This document shows positions 51,921 to 63,474 of a DNA stretch of 64,000 nt, piece after piece. This DNA is from Lycocorax pyrrhopterus obiensis (lineage: Eukaryota > Chordata > Aves > Passeriformes > Paradisaeidae). The stretch's first letter is position 1, and each line of letters begins with the position of its first letter. The notes beneath the pieces are model-generated. The model was not told where the DNA came from, made no database searches, and worked only from the letters and a program-made list of their open reading frames with translations. Both the position numbers and the translations under genes were made by a program. The stretch covers positions 135,890,682-135,954,681 of the forward strand of contig JACSVZ010000002.1 in assembly GCA_014706295.1 (NCBI GenBank), read 5' to 3'.

Positions 51921-51965
51921 TCTTCTTCTTCTTCTTCTTCTTCTTCTTCTTCTTCTTCTTCTTCT
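51921..51965 (+). repeat. (TTC)15 / (GAA)15 trinucleotide repeat
   Basis: 45 bp of uninterrupted TCT/TTC units, preceded by GTTGTTGTT. On the minus strand it gives a poly-Glu run in an otherwise meaningless frame. Confidence 0.95.
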
Positions 51966-52110
51966 ACTACTCCATGTTCTGCGGCAAAAGTGGATTGAGA
52001 GGATTGGGTGAAAAATTCCGTAGTTCCTTCTACGTGACAGAAAGATTTACTGTATGTTGGTAGAAAAGTAAACATATCTTTCGTTTTGGGTTTTCATTGT
52101 GTGATTTACC

Positions 52111-52119
52111 TTTAAAAGG
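52111..52119 (+). promoter_or_regulatory. TATA-like box of the 51.8-kb LTR-like module
   Basis: TTTAAAAGG about 90 bp upstream of an AATAAA, matching LTR core-promoter spacing. Confidence 0.5.
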
Positions 52120-52202
52120 CTGTGTAATCTTGATAATTCGCCTTTTCTCTCACATTCTCTGCTCTAAGTCATGTCAGAAGCTCAGCTTCTCTGAGAAGCT
52201 TT

Positions 52203-52208
52203 AATAAA
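52203..52208 (+). promoter_or_regulatory. Polyadenylation signal of the 51.8-kb module
   Basis: AATAAA following a short stem-loop, in the expected R position. Confidence 0.6.
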
Positions 52209-52314
52209 CAACTATCTGAAAGCAAGAGGCGTGAAAAAGACCCGTTTGTCTTCTGGATTCTAAAAAAGGACTCTAAAAATCTCCCCCATCCGGGGAGGCA
52301 TAATTAAGGCACGG

Positions 52315-52370
52315 TAATTTATTCTTTCTAGAATAAATTATTCATTTATTCTTTATTTATTCTTTCTAGA
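52315..52370. repeat. AT palindrome plus 16-bp direct repeat
   Basis: A perfect 11-bp stem (52315-52325 and 52330-52340) with loop TTCT. The 16-bp 'atttattctttctaga' at 52317-52332 recurs exactly at 52355-52370. Confidence 0.9.
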
Positions 52371-55300
52371 AGTTTTAAAATTGATGTAGAAATATCCTGG
52401 CTTTTTTTTTTCCTTAATCTCAACATTTTCATGGGGAATTAAATAATGCAAAACCTTGGAAATGTAAGGGCCTCAAAGTCTTGACTGATAAACACTAACT
52501 TCTTCTAAAGTTTAGAACAATACATCATTTCGAGGTATATCTTGTTACTAAGGTAAAATATATCTGTAATGAGCCTAAAAAGAAATGGAAGCAAGGCCTA
52601 CAATAGTAAATTCAGTGAACTTGAGACCATCTTTTGGGCATAGTAACAATGTGACCCACCTCAATATTCCTACATTTTCTTATCCTGTGATTATCCACTA
52701 CTTTCTGTCTTCAAAATCTGTGCAGTTAAGGTTACATCTCCAAGGCTCCTGGGGCCCCTAAGCAATGTCATGGGTGTGTCTGAAGTGAAATCCATCTGGC
52801 TGAGACTGAACTGGTTGATGATCACCTTACCCCTAAATTTGTTCAAGGCCTCTACGCAGGGCATTTCCCAATTTGGTAACTTCTATGGAGAACAGTACAG
52901 TAGGACATGTCAGAACATTAAATTTGATTGATCCCAAAGTACAGCAGGTAAGGTCACATTTACTTGAAAACTTAGTTGATGATAAAGGTGAGGCCAGCTC
53001 TTTCCATCTTTTAATGTGGGTACTGTGGACTACCAACACACTTCTGAAATTCAATAGAGTTGGATAATTTAAAAAAAAAATCAAACCACTTAATTTATAA
53101 TGTCAGGAAATGTATCACATAAAGACTGGTAAGCAAGTAAATCTGCTTATACTGCACCTGATAACACTCATAAAAAGTTATTGAACATAAAATTGTATCT
53201 GTAGTGAGATCAAGGCTGATGTTCTTTTGTCATGATTCTGTAGCTAAAAGGTACCTAAGTTCCAGAACCATTACTGCAGTCTCGAGACTATTCTATCTCC
53301 CCATGTTTGTTGGTACTTGTTTCAGTCTTTTGGAGGAATCTGTTTTGAATTGCCATTCTCCTTACATTTTCCTTTCAATCTGTTTCTGTTTGGTAGATAA
53401 TTTATTTTCTAGTGTCTGCTTTTCAGTCCTTCTGGCTTTTCAATTTTGTTTTTGAGAGTCTTTTGTCTGATCATTACACATTTTGTCTTGAACAAACCAT
53501 GAAACCCAAGCAACGTTCAAATTCGATCAAGCTTTACAACTGGGGATGTTTAAATGATTTGTACGCTAGATAAAATAAATGTTGTAGTGTCCATTGGGAT
53601 GATCCTATCAGAGGGTAGTTTATTTTAGAAAAAAATATGACTTTTTGGATGAAATTTTAAAATTTTCTTAGCACTTGTGTCTTACATCTTATTGGTGTGA
53701 ATCACTAAGCCTACCAAAATGAAAGCAGACTGCTTTTCCCATTATGTATTTGAGATTTGCATATATAAATCAAACAACTTGTGGTGGTCTAGTGTGTGAC
53801 ACGTCTGCTTGCTCATGTAGAACAGAATACATACATTTTTTAGCTTCTGTGCCTGCTAACATAAAAAGAGAAATCAGTAGATGAAAATATAATTCTGCGT
53901 ATTACCAGCAAAGTAGATGTAGCTAATACGTTTCATATACTAAGGTGTCTTCTGACGATGGAGACACAAGAACTGCAGAAAATATGCCCTGAGTTTTGAT
54001 TACATCTAGGTGCTGACATCTATTATAGTCAAACAAAAAAGATACTTATAGTGAAAACTATACTGAGAAACTGAATTCATTAGAATAGCCTTAAGGTTTT
54101 ACAGGCACATACGCACATGAACACAGGAAAAATGTAGGAGAAAAAATTGCTGTCTAGTTTTTTTGCCACACATTTATCACATGTAGCCTGTAGTCACACT
54201 TTTCAAAATGTGAAACATTCCCATATATTTAAGCTTAAAATATTTTTTTAAAGTTTAACTTTTCAGACATCTTAATGTTTTTCACAAAATTGGATTCTTG
54301 TTTTCTTTTGAAAGACCTCCCAGATATTTTCGAGGTCTGAACAATTCCAGGCCTGACCCATTTTTTGGGGTCATGGTCTGACCTAAAAATTCTTTTTTTT
54401 CTTGAACACTAGGAAGAAACTTCATGTGCTCTTTTTGTTTTCACTTTCATCCTTGCCTTTTTTCAGCATCACTGATGGTACTGAACTATATTTATGATGT
54501 CGGCTATAACTACATTCTTTTATGATGAAACTTTTTCCTGAGAATATGTTCTCAGAAATATTAAGGAAGACTGTTAATGTGATTTTTAGATTAAAAATGT
54601 TGATTGTCCTCCAGTAGCAATGATGCTGTAGCTGTATTTATTTCAGCACAATAAGAATGCCCAGAAATAGAGCTATGTGTAGTAATGAAATGAATCAGTA
54701 CTACAGTCATGCTTACTGGTACAGAAGCATCTTACAGCTGATGCTTTGCAATAATACATTGCAGAATTTCTTTAAAGAAAAAATAATTAAAAACACATTC
54801 CTGTCAGGTATAGAAGAATTTCAAAAGGCACAGAATTTTGAATGGAAATGATAGAAACTTTAAAATGTTTAGAAAACCTTCCCAAATTTATCTGAATGAT
54901 CTAAGAGTTAAGAAACAGATTTCTTGTAAAGATTCTGGACCATTAGATTGCTCCAAGTACAGACAGCGAAGGGTGTGAGATGTTTTGTAGTTGGTCTCCT
55001 ACCTGTGGAGAGAAAATTAAAAATAATTTAGACATTTGTGAAGTAGTGGGTCTTGTTTGACTTTATTTTAGGTATGAAGAAAATTACTTTTTATTTTAGC
55101 TGTAAGTGTTCACTGGCTCCTGTATTATAATAGATATAGAAAGCAAGCAATAGCTATGTTTGGGGTTTTTCAGTTGATTTTATGAAAAAATTCCCATTTG
55201 CGTGGATCTTAGTGCTGCAAATTAATGAACACATCACAAGTGGCCCCACAGCTTTTTGCAACTCTAGCACTCCAGAAAATAGTCCAAAGGATATATTTGA

Positions 55301-56675
55301 TTTAGTAACCAACTTTGTTAACACATTAAGATAGAGGTGTATTATCTGCTTCTGTTTCTTATGAAAGAAACAGCAATAATACTGATTAGGTCTTTGAAAT
55401 AAAAAAAATGCTTATGTTTTAATTAGATTTTTGTTTTCTCTTGACATACCAAAGGTTTAATTTCTGTGATTTTCTTCATACCCATGTGTTGTCAGATGGA
55501 TGCATAACATCCCAGCGGCACAGTTTTACATAGCAATTTATCTGAATTGCAAAGATACAGTGGAAGAAGCCTCTAATGTATAAATTATTTCTGCTCATCA
55601 GAATGTTTTTGTTTTAGCTAATTTGTTATGTTTGAAATTACACACGCTGACAATCTGATAGCAGTGCCCCTGCTGCATTTAATCAGATATGGAATTATTT
55701 GCTGCTGTTAAAAATGCTTGGATTATTAGCTGCCTTAGGTGTTTCTGAATTGCTAACATTTTTCCAACATATTTGGCAAAGAGCATCTGTTTAGTGATTT
55801 CTCCCTGTTTAACAATACTGTAGCAAATCCACAGATCTAAACTAAAAATTCAAATGAGTAAAACAGCCATATAAGCTACATTTCTTGTGTCATAGAAACT
55901 GTATTTTTTTTTACAAAAGAAAGACTTCTAAAATACTGTGTTAGAACTTCTAAAGAAGGAAATTTTTTAAAGATTGGAATTTCAGCATGATCAATATCTA
56001 GTTCTACCAATCAGTGAATCTATTTCACAATTGTTTACATAGTTTCTTGACATGGAAAAATTTAAAAGTTAAACTGCAAATTGGAAAGTTGATTTGCTTT
56101 ACGATTGTTTAAAATTTTAATGCTCGAAGAATAAAAGATCCTTTTTACTTTTACTTCTTACTTTTGAACTCTTCAGTAAGGAGTTCTCTAGACACCTTCC
56201 AATTTCTCCGCATGGCAAACTGAAAATTCACATTTCTGGAGCAGAATGCATTGTGATTTTTCACCTACTGAAATTGGAAGTAATTCATGGGAAGATTTAA
56301 ATTAAAATATCTAACATTTTATTTGGACAACATACAAGCAGTTATGCCATCCTGAAAGAGAGCAGAATAGTTGTTTTTACTTTCCAAGCCTTTTTTTGAA
56401 AAGTGTCACATTTACTTAGATCTGTAGGACATCCTACTGAATAATAGAAATAAAATGTAATTCAGTTCTTTTTTTTCATGTTACTATAGGAGCACTGTAT
56501 TTATATTAATAATAGTAAATGTGCTATTTTCTTAAAAATTAGTGAAAATAATTTTATTCCTTTATAATTGGTACCGGGATTTCTACCTACAGCCATTGCC
56601 AAGTGAAAAATCAATTGTGTCAGACCTTACCTTAAAACTCTTCACTATTCACAGCCATCATTCATTCTTTTTTGG
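52371..56675. other. Unique DNA with CNE-like stretch near 55.65 kb
   Basis: No transposon or gene recognised. 55610-55760 is a balanced, non-repetitive AT-rich stretch with TAAT, GATA and GCTGC motifs, a texture reminiscent of vertebrate conserved non-coding elements. Frames do not exceed about 85 codons. Confidence 0.45.
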
Positions 56676-56970
56676 ACTCATAGAATCAGAATATAGAATA
56701 ATTTATGTTTAAGTGACCTGGATACTGGCAGGTCCCCCCCAGTTTGGTGTCAACCTGATGAGACTGCATTCTGTCCCACCTTCCAGGATAATTAATAAAC
56801 TAAAACTGTGCTACCCCCAGTACTGTGCTGTCTCTGTCAGCTGCGTGGTGATTGAACATTGTATTAAAAATCGTAAGAGTCCCATCAGTTTTTGGTCCAT
56901 TTTCTATCCCACCCAACATTTTTCTCACCATTTTGACTGTAAGAAGAGACTTGAGAGATCAAAGTCTGCC
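56676..56970 (-). mobile_element. CR1 fragment with internal deletion
   Basis: Starts with a degraded CR1 3' tail ('ctcatagaatcagaatatag'). After about 60 bp it jumps to a CR1 RT-region segment: 'cagtttggtgtcaacctgat', 'ctgcattctgtcccaccttc', 'aggataattaataaactaaa', 'cccccagtactg'. Around 600-900 bp of CR1 between these parts is missing, so either an internal deletion joined them or two separate CR1 pieces abut. Strongly diverged, minus strand, non-coding. Confidence 0.62.
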
Positions 56971-58590
56971 TAAGTCTGATCAGATTCGAGCATTGTTTCG
57001 ACATTTTTGCTTCCAAAAATTGATCTCATAGGCTTTTTCAGGAACCACTATTAGATGGAGCTCAACACAGCATATAAATGCAGGAATGTGAAATGCCTTT
57101 TTTCCACGTCTCTGCACTTCTTTAATCCAATAGTTCAGTGGTTAGAAAACATCTGGAGAAACAGATGATCTTCTGCCTAGAGAAATCGTCTTTTTGCCAG
57201 ATATATATTCTAAATTATAAACTAATATCCCAAAGCAGTGGGAGAGTGGGAAGAGTGTTTATTCTTTTGAAAGAAGAGCTAATTCAATATTCATTTAACA
57301 AGAAAAAGAAGTCATTATATAGCATTATAATTAGACACCTCACTCTGAAATAGGAACACGTGGGTTTTAGTCATTAACCTAGTGCATATATGTCATCAGA
57401 TGTTTAAGTATTCATTTCAGGAAGGAACAGAGCATCAATATTGACTTGCGGGTGAGTTTCTTAACACTGTGTTACAAACTCATTCATGTATTTCTTCACT
57501 GGTCTTCCCACTGAGTATGCAAAGAGAAGGGGAGAAGGGCAGTTCAAGGGAAGAACTGGGCTCACATAAAGCCAAGACTTCATAGAATTTTGGAGAAACT
57601 TACATTTCTTCACTTTATTTGAAGGGGAAGCTTTCTTTTCTTAGGAGGTGTAGACCTGGACTAATGTAGCAGAAGAGGCCTAGAACTCCTTTTGCAGGAA
57701 GAGAAATGCGGTGAGCAATTCCAGCTGCTACCTGGAAATGTCATTCACAGAAGTCTTTACACAAACTATCACAACTCCCTTCACAGCAGAAAAGCTGATT
57801 TCCAGACCACATGGAAAAAGACTGTTAAACAAACATAATTTTTCCATATGCCATCCTGTACAACTGTGCATTATGTTGATGCCTGAAGATACTCCTGAGC
57901 TACTGAAAGCATTTATTATATTTGAGAGACAGCTGAAACTATATTGGACTGTCTCCCATCAAGTTACACAAAAGACAAAAAATAATCCAAATTCTCCTGT
58001 AGTCTGAACAAGTGTGGCAACCACTGAAAAGACAGTTTAAAGACGGGAATGGATCCTATCACTGGCTGACTGCAAAGACTATGAATTATGTCAGTGATCC
58101 ATTCCTTCTGAAGATGACCGCAAGGTGACTAAAGACACCATTTTATCACTTTTTTGTCAGCATTTCTTACTAGCTACCTTGGGCAGTTTCTGACTCTTTA
58201 CAGTGATTTTTCAGTGTATCTTCTCAAAACCCTTATCCTTCTGCTGAAATAAAAATTAGGTTTAATTCAGCCCTGCAGATTCCACCAACAGACAGAAACC
58301 TGTATCTTCTTGACAAAAGCTTGGGGCTTTGGCTTGTACTTCCTTAGTCTTGGCAGAACTATGACAAGGATCAATGGATCTCAAACAATTATGTTTTAAG
58401 TCTTAAAGTGGTATGGTTCTTTCTAATGTTTATAGAATACTGGGTTTTTTCCCAAATTTCATTGTCCAGATGTCATTCCCACAATGCATTACTCCTATTT
58501 ACTTTGAGAGATTGCTTCTGTGTAACTCTCAAGTGGGTGGGCAGCAGGATGGGGACTGGGGGAAAAAGGTCTTTCACACTCTAATATCAG
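56971..58590. other. Unique non-coding DNA
   Basis: A 98-codon frame at 57711-58007 has no recognisable domain and overlaps one copy of an exact 22-bp repeat (57929-57950). No other element recognised. Confidence 0.5.
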
Positions 58591-58872
58591 GCTCATGACC
58601 ACCTGAGGAACCTGAAGGTACTTTAGTCTATGGGACTCAATGAAATACATCTCAGAGTCCTGAGAGAATTGGCTGATGTCATTACTCTCTATGATGTTTG
58701 AAAAGTCATGGCAATCAGGTGGAGGCCCAGGAGACTGGAAAAAGGGAAATATTGTATCCATCTCTTAAAAGGGTAGAATGGAGGACCCTGAGAACTACTG
58801 ACCTGTCAGTCTCACCCCTCTGCCTGGGAAGATCACGGAAAAGATCCTCCTGGATGCTAAGCTAAGGTGCAT
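58591..58872 (+). pseudogene. CR1 ORF2 fragment upstream of LTR
   Basis: Sense-strand CR1 ORF2, linker to RT N-terminus: 'catgaccacctgaggaacct', 'tcatggcaatcaggtggagg', 'gactggaaaaagggaaatat', 'cctgtcagtctcacccctct' and 'ggaaaagatcctcctggatg'. Translation shows WKKGNIV and NY.PVSLT-type landmarks but is broken by stops and indels. The copy is cut by an LTR at 58873, resumes for only about 10 bp ('cacatggaa') at 59970, and then CR1 similarity ends. The RT catalytic core and 3' end are therefore missing. Non-functional. Confidence 0.82.
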
Positions 58873-59969
58873 TGTGTTGGTTTTGTACAGCCGGGTTCTT
58901 GGTAGTGGGGGGCCACAGAGGTGGCTTCTGTGAGGAGCTGCTAAAAGCTTCCACTACGTCCGGTAGAGCCGATCTCTGATGGCTCTGAGGATGTCTATGC
59001 CACTGGCCCAGTTCAAGATGGTGGTAATGCCTCTGTGACAATTTATTTAAGAAGAAATCAAAACAAAGTTTGTGGCACAGTTTTAATTTTCCAGCTAGAG
59101 AAGAGCAGACTGAGAACATGTGAGGCAAACAATATGGAGACACCAAGGTCAGTGGAGAAGGAGGGGGAGGAGGTGCTCCAGGTGCCAGAGCTGAGACTCC
59201 TCTGCAGGCCGTGGTGAGGACCATGGTGAAGCAGCTGTGCCCCTGCAGCCCATGGGGATCCCCGGGGGATGCACAGATCCACCCGCAGCCCGTGGGGGAG
59301 GTGCCCATGCCAGAGCGGGTGGATGCCTGGAGGAGGCTGTGATCCAGTGGGAGAGCCGGTGGAGAGAGAGGGCCCTGCTTCCGGGCTGGAGCAGCCTGTC
59401 CTTGGAGGACTGCACTCCATGGAAAGGTGCCCCATGCTACAGGAGTTTGAGGGGTACTGCTGTCTGTGGGATGGACTCACGTTGCAGCAGTTTTGGGAGA
59501 ACTGTTGCTTGTGAGATGGAGCCATGTTAAAGAAGTTCATGGAGAGCTGTCTCCCATGGGAGAGACCCCACAGGGTGGCAGGGGAATGACTCCTCTCCCT
59601 GAGCAGCAAGAAAAGCCACAGGTGGTAAACCGACCAAAACCCCCATTCCCTGTCTCCCTCTCTATGAGTGGGAAGGAGAGAGGGTTTGGGGAGGGGGGGG
59701 TGGTAAAAAGGTGCTTTTAAGGGCTTATTTTGCTTCTCATTTTCCTGCTCTGACCTTCCTATTATCCATTTCCTGCATAATAGATTCCCTTTATATCTCT
59801 TAAGTTGAGCCTGTTTTGCCCTTGATGGTAATTGATGAGTGTTTTCGCCCAGTCCTTACCTCAACTCGTGAACCTTTGTTATATTTTCTCTCCTCTGTTC
59901 AGTTGCAGAGGAGGGTGAGTGAGTGGCTTTCGTGGGTGCCTGACATCCGGCCAGTATCAAACCATGACA
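58873..59969 (+). mobile_element. ERVL-type solo LTR, 1,097 bp, inserted in CR1
   Basis: Begins TGTGTTGGTTTTGTACAG and ends AAACCATGACA. Flanks are TGCAT (58868-58872) and CACAT (59970-59974), a 5-bp duplication with two transition differences, and CR1 reads through when the LTR is removed. It has TTATTTAAG near 59044 as core promoter, a body of CAGCCCATGG / GGAGCAG repeats, 'cccccattccctgtctccct', a G-rich run near 59692-59700, and a U5 with 'ctcaactcgtgaacctttgt' and 'ggtgcctgacatccggccag'. This matches a widespread avian ERVL LTR layout known to me. The polyA signal is degraded. The 183- and 148-aa antisense frames are compositional. Confidence 0.9.
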
Positions 59970-59974
59970 CACAT

Positions 59975-62900
59975 GGAAATGAACAATTGTTATCTCTAAA
60001 AACCTCTCTTCTTACACCACCCTGTAACTTGAATTTAGAATCTAAACCCATCTCTACTGATTCAACTTTAAGCATTCATTCTGGAGATTTTGTGGGGAGT
60101 TGTATTTTTTTAATCGAGATTTTTTTTCAATCAGTTTCTATATTATGCCCCATTTGAATGCTTTCATAACTTTCCCTTAGAAAATTATTAGATATTGTGA
60201 TTCATCAGACATTGAAAGATTTCCTCTTCTACGTTTGTTTCCAAAAAACTGTCAAGCTGTAACAACAGCTGAAACTATATTGGACTTTAATCTGCATTTA
60301 AAAGCAAAAGATGATTCAAAGAAGCAAAAATCACAATATTGCTTCTAGTGTTTAGCCCAATGTTATTTCAGAATCATTAAGTTCACTTAAAACTGCTCAG
60401 TCTTTCTTGTTATGGTCTTGTTTTCAAAGGAAACAGGGTAAATACTAGTTTCCATTTTTTGCAGTTTTTGACAAGTGTGTAAAGTATTTGCAATGACATA
60501 ATGTGACTGTTTATCTGCACTTTGAAGAGTACAGATATTTACACTGTTTTCTAAGTATAATTTTTATTAGCAAGGCTAATGTTCCTGCTAACTGAATAAG
60601 CTCTAATGCAAATACAACATTACAGGATTTCATCAAAATTTGCAATATGTGGCCTGAAACTGATCTCTTAAAGGGTAAATCTATGTTTTCATATATATTT
60701 CCACCTAGTCCAGCAAAATCTTCATTTTTTTTGTTGCAGCTTTGGGGCTTTATTTCCATGAAAATATTAGAGAGTGAGTACAGAAAAATATTTTTCTGAC
60801 TATCTGGGATTCTTAAAGAAAACAATAAATTTCATTTTCTGTAGAAACTGGAGCACAAAGTAATTTTAATATAAAAATCTTTTTCTGGTTTCTAAATAAA
60901 CTAGTTTATTCTCATTTACTTATTGATATTTCTTTGCTGTAACTTCAAGATTATAGTTTAGCAGCTTGTCAAAATACATGTGAAAAATTGCTACTTTTGG
61001 AAGTAATGGAATACCTAGTAGTAAAAATGAAAATTAAAGAGGTGAAACAGAAGTAATAAAAATAGAAATGAGGAATGATGGTGTGCAAATAATAACAAAA
61101 ACTTACAAACTTACATAGAGAGAATTAATAAGTCTATTCTTAGATGTTACAGTAACTCTATGAAAAACTCAACCAACCAAAAAAACCCCAAACAATAAAC
61201 TAAACCCAACAAAACCAGTAAAAAGATCAGAAATCTGAGTCTGTAATATATAATTTAAAAAACCACTACTTGGGGAGGGGTGGAGGGTCCTTCTCTCTCT
61301 TGGACTTCCAATTCTGCAAACTGTAAGCATGCCAGTAACGCCATTGCTTTAAATATTTGAGTGCAAATTAGACATTCAAAAGGTGTCCTGGTAACAACTG
61401 ATCCATAGAGTCACTGCTTAGAAATCTTCAAACTAAGCATTCTTCATTAGCTGAATAGCAAGTGTGAAAAACCTATACATATCACACTGTCATTATTAAA
61501 AATATTTTAATAACAAGTAGTTAATTTATTTACTAAAATATGCATATGAAAAATATATCCATCTATTTATAGATATTTATAGATATTTATAGATATTTAT
61601 AAATAGAATATAGAAAATCATATATATGATATATGTTCTTTTACTATTTCCATGTTGCTTTTAGTCCTTGAGGAATCGGAAAATAAGAAAGTAAAAATTA
61701 TGCATGGCAAAAAATTTACTAGGGATTTCTTGAACAACGTCTGGAAAAACATCAGTAATAACTTTTAAAAGAAGACTAATCTACATCTGAAGTAAAAGAT
61801 ACCTTGAAGATTAAAGGCCATTTTTTGTCTGAAAATATATGCTCCAAAAGGTTTTAATGTTGCCATATCTAAGAAGATGGAAAACTGCCATGGGAAAATA
61901 GCAATACTCATGTTGAGGGAGCACACAATTTAACCATGTGGGTGGTGATTGCAGTTGACCACAGCTACCAGCATAAGTGGAGCCATCTTTTGATGATGTG
62001 TATCAGGCTCTAACAAACACCACTGAGTTTTGGTTAAGCATGCAGAACTGATTCCTGATATTCTCCATGGTGCAGTTACACATATCTTGCAGTATCTTGA
62101 GCAAATGTTATTCAAGTCCATCAGCACAAAAGCATAACTACATGTTTTAGATCTTTTGAATGGATGTTAGAAACAAAGAAAATCAATTAGGTGGCTGAAA
62201 GGGTCTGTGACTGTATGGCAGGTCTTAAGGAAAACTCATCTGTAAAAACCAAGTTTTTTGCCTTTTTGACCTTACTGATATTTTGTCCCAAGACGTCTCT
62301 CAGTACATGAGCTGGATATGTCCATGAGATACTATATGACTTGTTACAGTATGCCAAGTGGATGAAAAGAAACCTTTTTCTTCACATTTAAGGATGTACT
62401 TCTAGTGCATGAGTGACTTTTCTTCTCAGGAAATTTGACCTTTCACATTTACAGTGAAGGTCCACCTTTTTTCAGCTGGAAAATCATTTATACCACTTGC
62501 AATCAAGAATTATTTCACTGCACTCTCAGTTTATTTGTCTGGCTGTATAGTGGAAAATGGATGCTTAAGAAATCATTGGAAAGTACTCTTTACCCATAAA
62601 CCTTAGCATATTTCCCAAATAATTTGTTTTGTTCTCACCTTACATTCTGGTTCATCATCAGTATTTAATCAAATAAATTGTTAAACTCTAATGGCTGCAT
62701 TCATTATCTGGTGGGAAGTGAATGAAGTAAGGAAGCATTAGGTACCCGTCTCTTTCCATTCCTTCCCTGTACTAGGTAACACTTTTTTTCTTACACAGAA
62801 ACTTTTGCATATGGCTATAAGCTTTATACTACAGAATAAAATACCTTCTATGTTATGTCAGCTAGCTTTTGATCACAGTGTGAAGTGAGTCTTGCTCCAC

Positions 62901-63474
62901 GGACTCATTTGAGATCTCCCTTGTTCTTGTAAAATATTGAGTTAATAATTTTTCTATTATGTAATAAATAATTTTAGGTAAAAGGAAGTGTGCTAGATTA
63001 ATCATATTAAAACAAAAATATTTTGTTTCCGATATCAGTATTTTGAAACTTCACTGTGGCCAAAGTGTATTCTGTGAAAGAGAAGACCTGATTTTTCAGA
63101 TCACTAGGTAAAGAAAAGGTTGGTTATATTTTCTTCCTTAATTGCCAGACCTGACTGGGAAGAAAATGCAGAGTTTTTTTGCACTGATAGAAGAGAAATA
63201 AAATATATTAAGAATATTTTAAAAAACCCTGCATAAATGAGAGCAACATCTATGGTACCAATAATAAAAGAAGGAATGATGTAATTTTAGTACAATTAGA
63301 AGCATTCGTCTGTATTAACTAAACAACTAGACTCTGGGAATTTCAAAGGATTGCCACAAATAAATTGATATTTCAAACTTTTTTCCATTGCCACATAAAA
63401 TCTCAACTGCTAAAACCCTGCATCTTATGTATATCCCTTCCTTATTTTAATTATTAAGAAAATAAAATGATATT
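59975..63474. other. Unique AT-rich non-coding DNA
   Basis: Contains the second copy of the 22-bp exact repeat (60265-60286), an A/C-rich patch near 61170-61215 and a 10-bp tandem repeat at 61561-61606. No gene or transposon recognised. Confidence 0.5.
61561..61606. repeat. 10-bp tandem repeat (AGATATTTAT)
   Basis: Three exact copies at 61571-61600 with imperfect partial copies on each side. An AT/GATATA-rich patch follows at about 61620. Confidence 0.92.

Larger units (their letters stand above)
51823..52300 (+). mobile_element. Probable LTR with TTC tract in U3
   Basis: Has the parts of an LTR in order: TGTCACAGGG start, a TTC microsatellite in the U3 position, TTTAAAAGG at 52111-52119, a stem-loop region near 52170-52200 (GAAGCT.AGCTTC), and AATAAA at 52203-52208. 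The chosen end is GGGGAGGCA. Flanks (TAAGAT before, TAATTA after) agree at only three positions. An alternative 51847-52224 is flanked by AGAGG on both sides, but then no U5 would remain after the polyA signal, so I do not prefer it. Boundaries are uncertain. No viral gene. Confidence 0.55.

Noticed and set aside
51812..52075. Frame with a 15-residue poly-Glu run
   Set aside because: It is the translation of the GAA microsatellite; flanking residues show no domain.
51847..52224. Alternative LTR boundaries with AGAGG on both sides
   Set aside because: The end would fall 16 bp after the polyA signal, leaving no U5; the 5-bp match may be chance.
57711..58007. 98-aa plus frame
   Set aside because: No domain; it contains one copy of a 22-bp repeat that also occurs in non-coding DNA.
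59058..59609. 183-aa minus-strand open frame, the longest in the window
   Set aside because: It lies antisense inside the GC-rich ERVL-type LTR; related antisense frames occur in the other copy (46606-47052). No domain, and explained by repeated CAGCCCATGG units.
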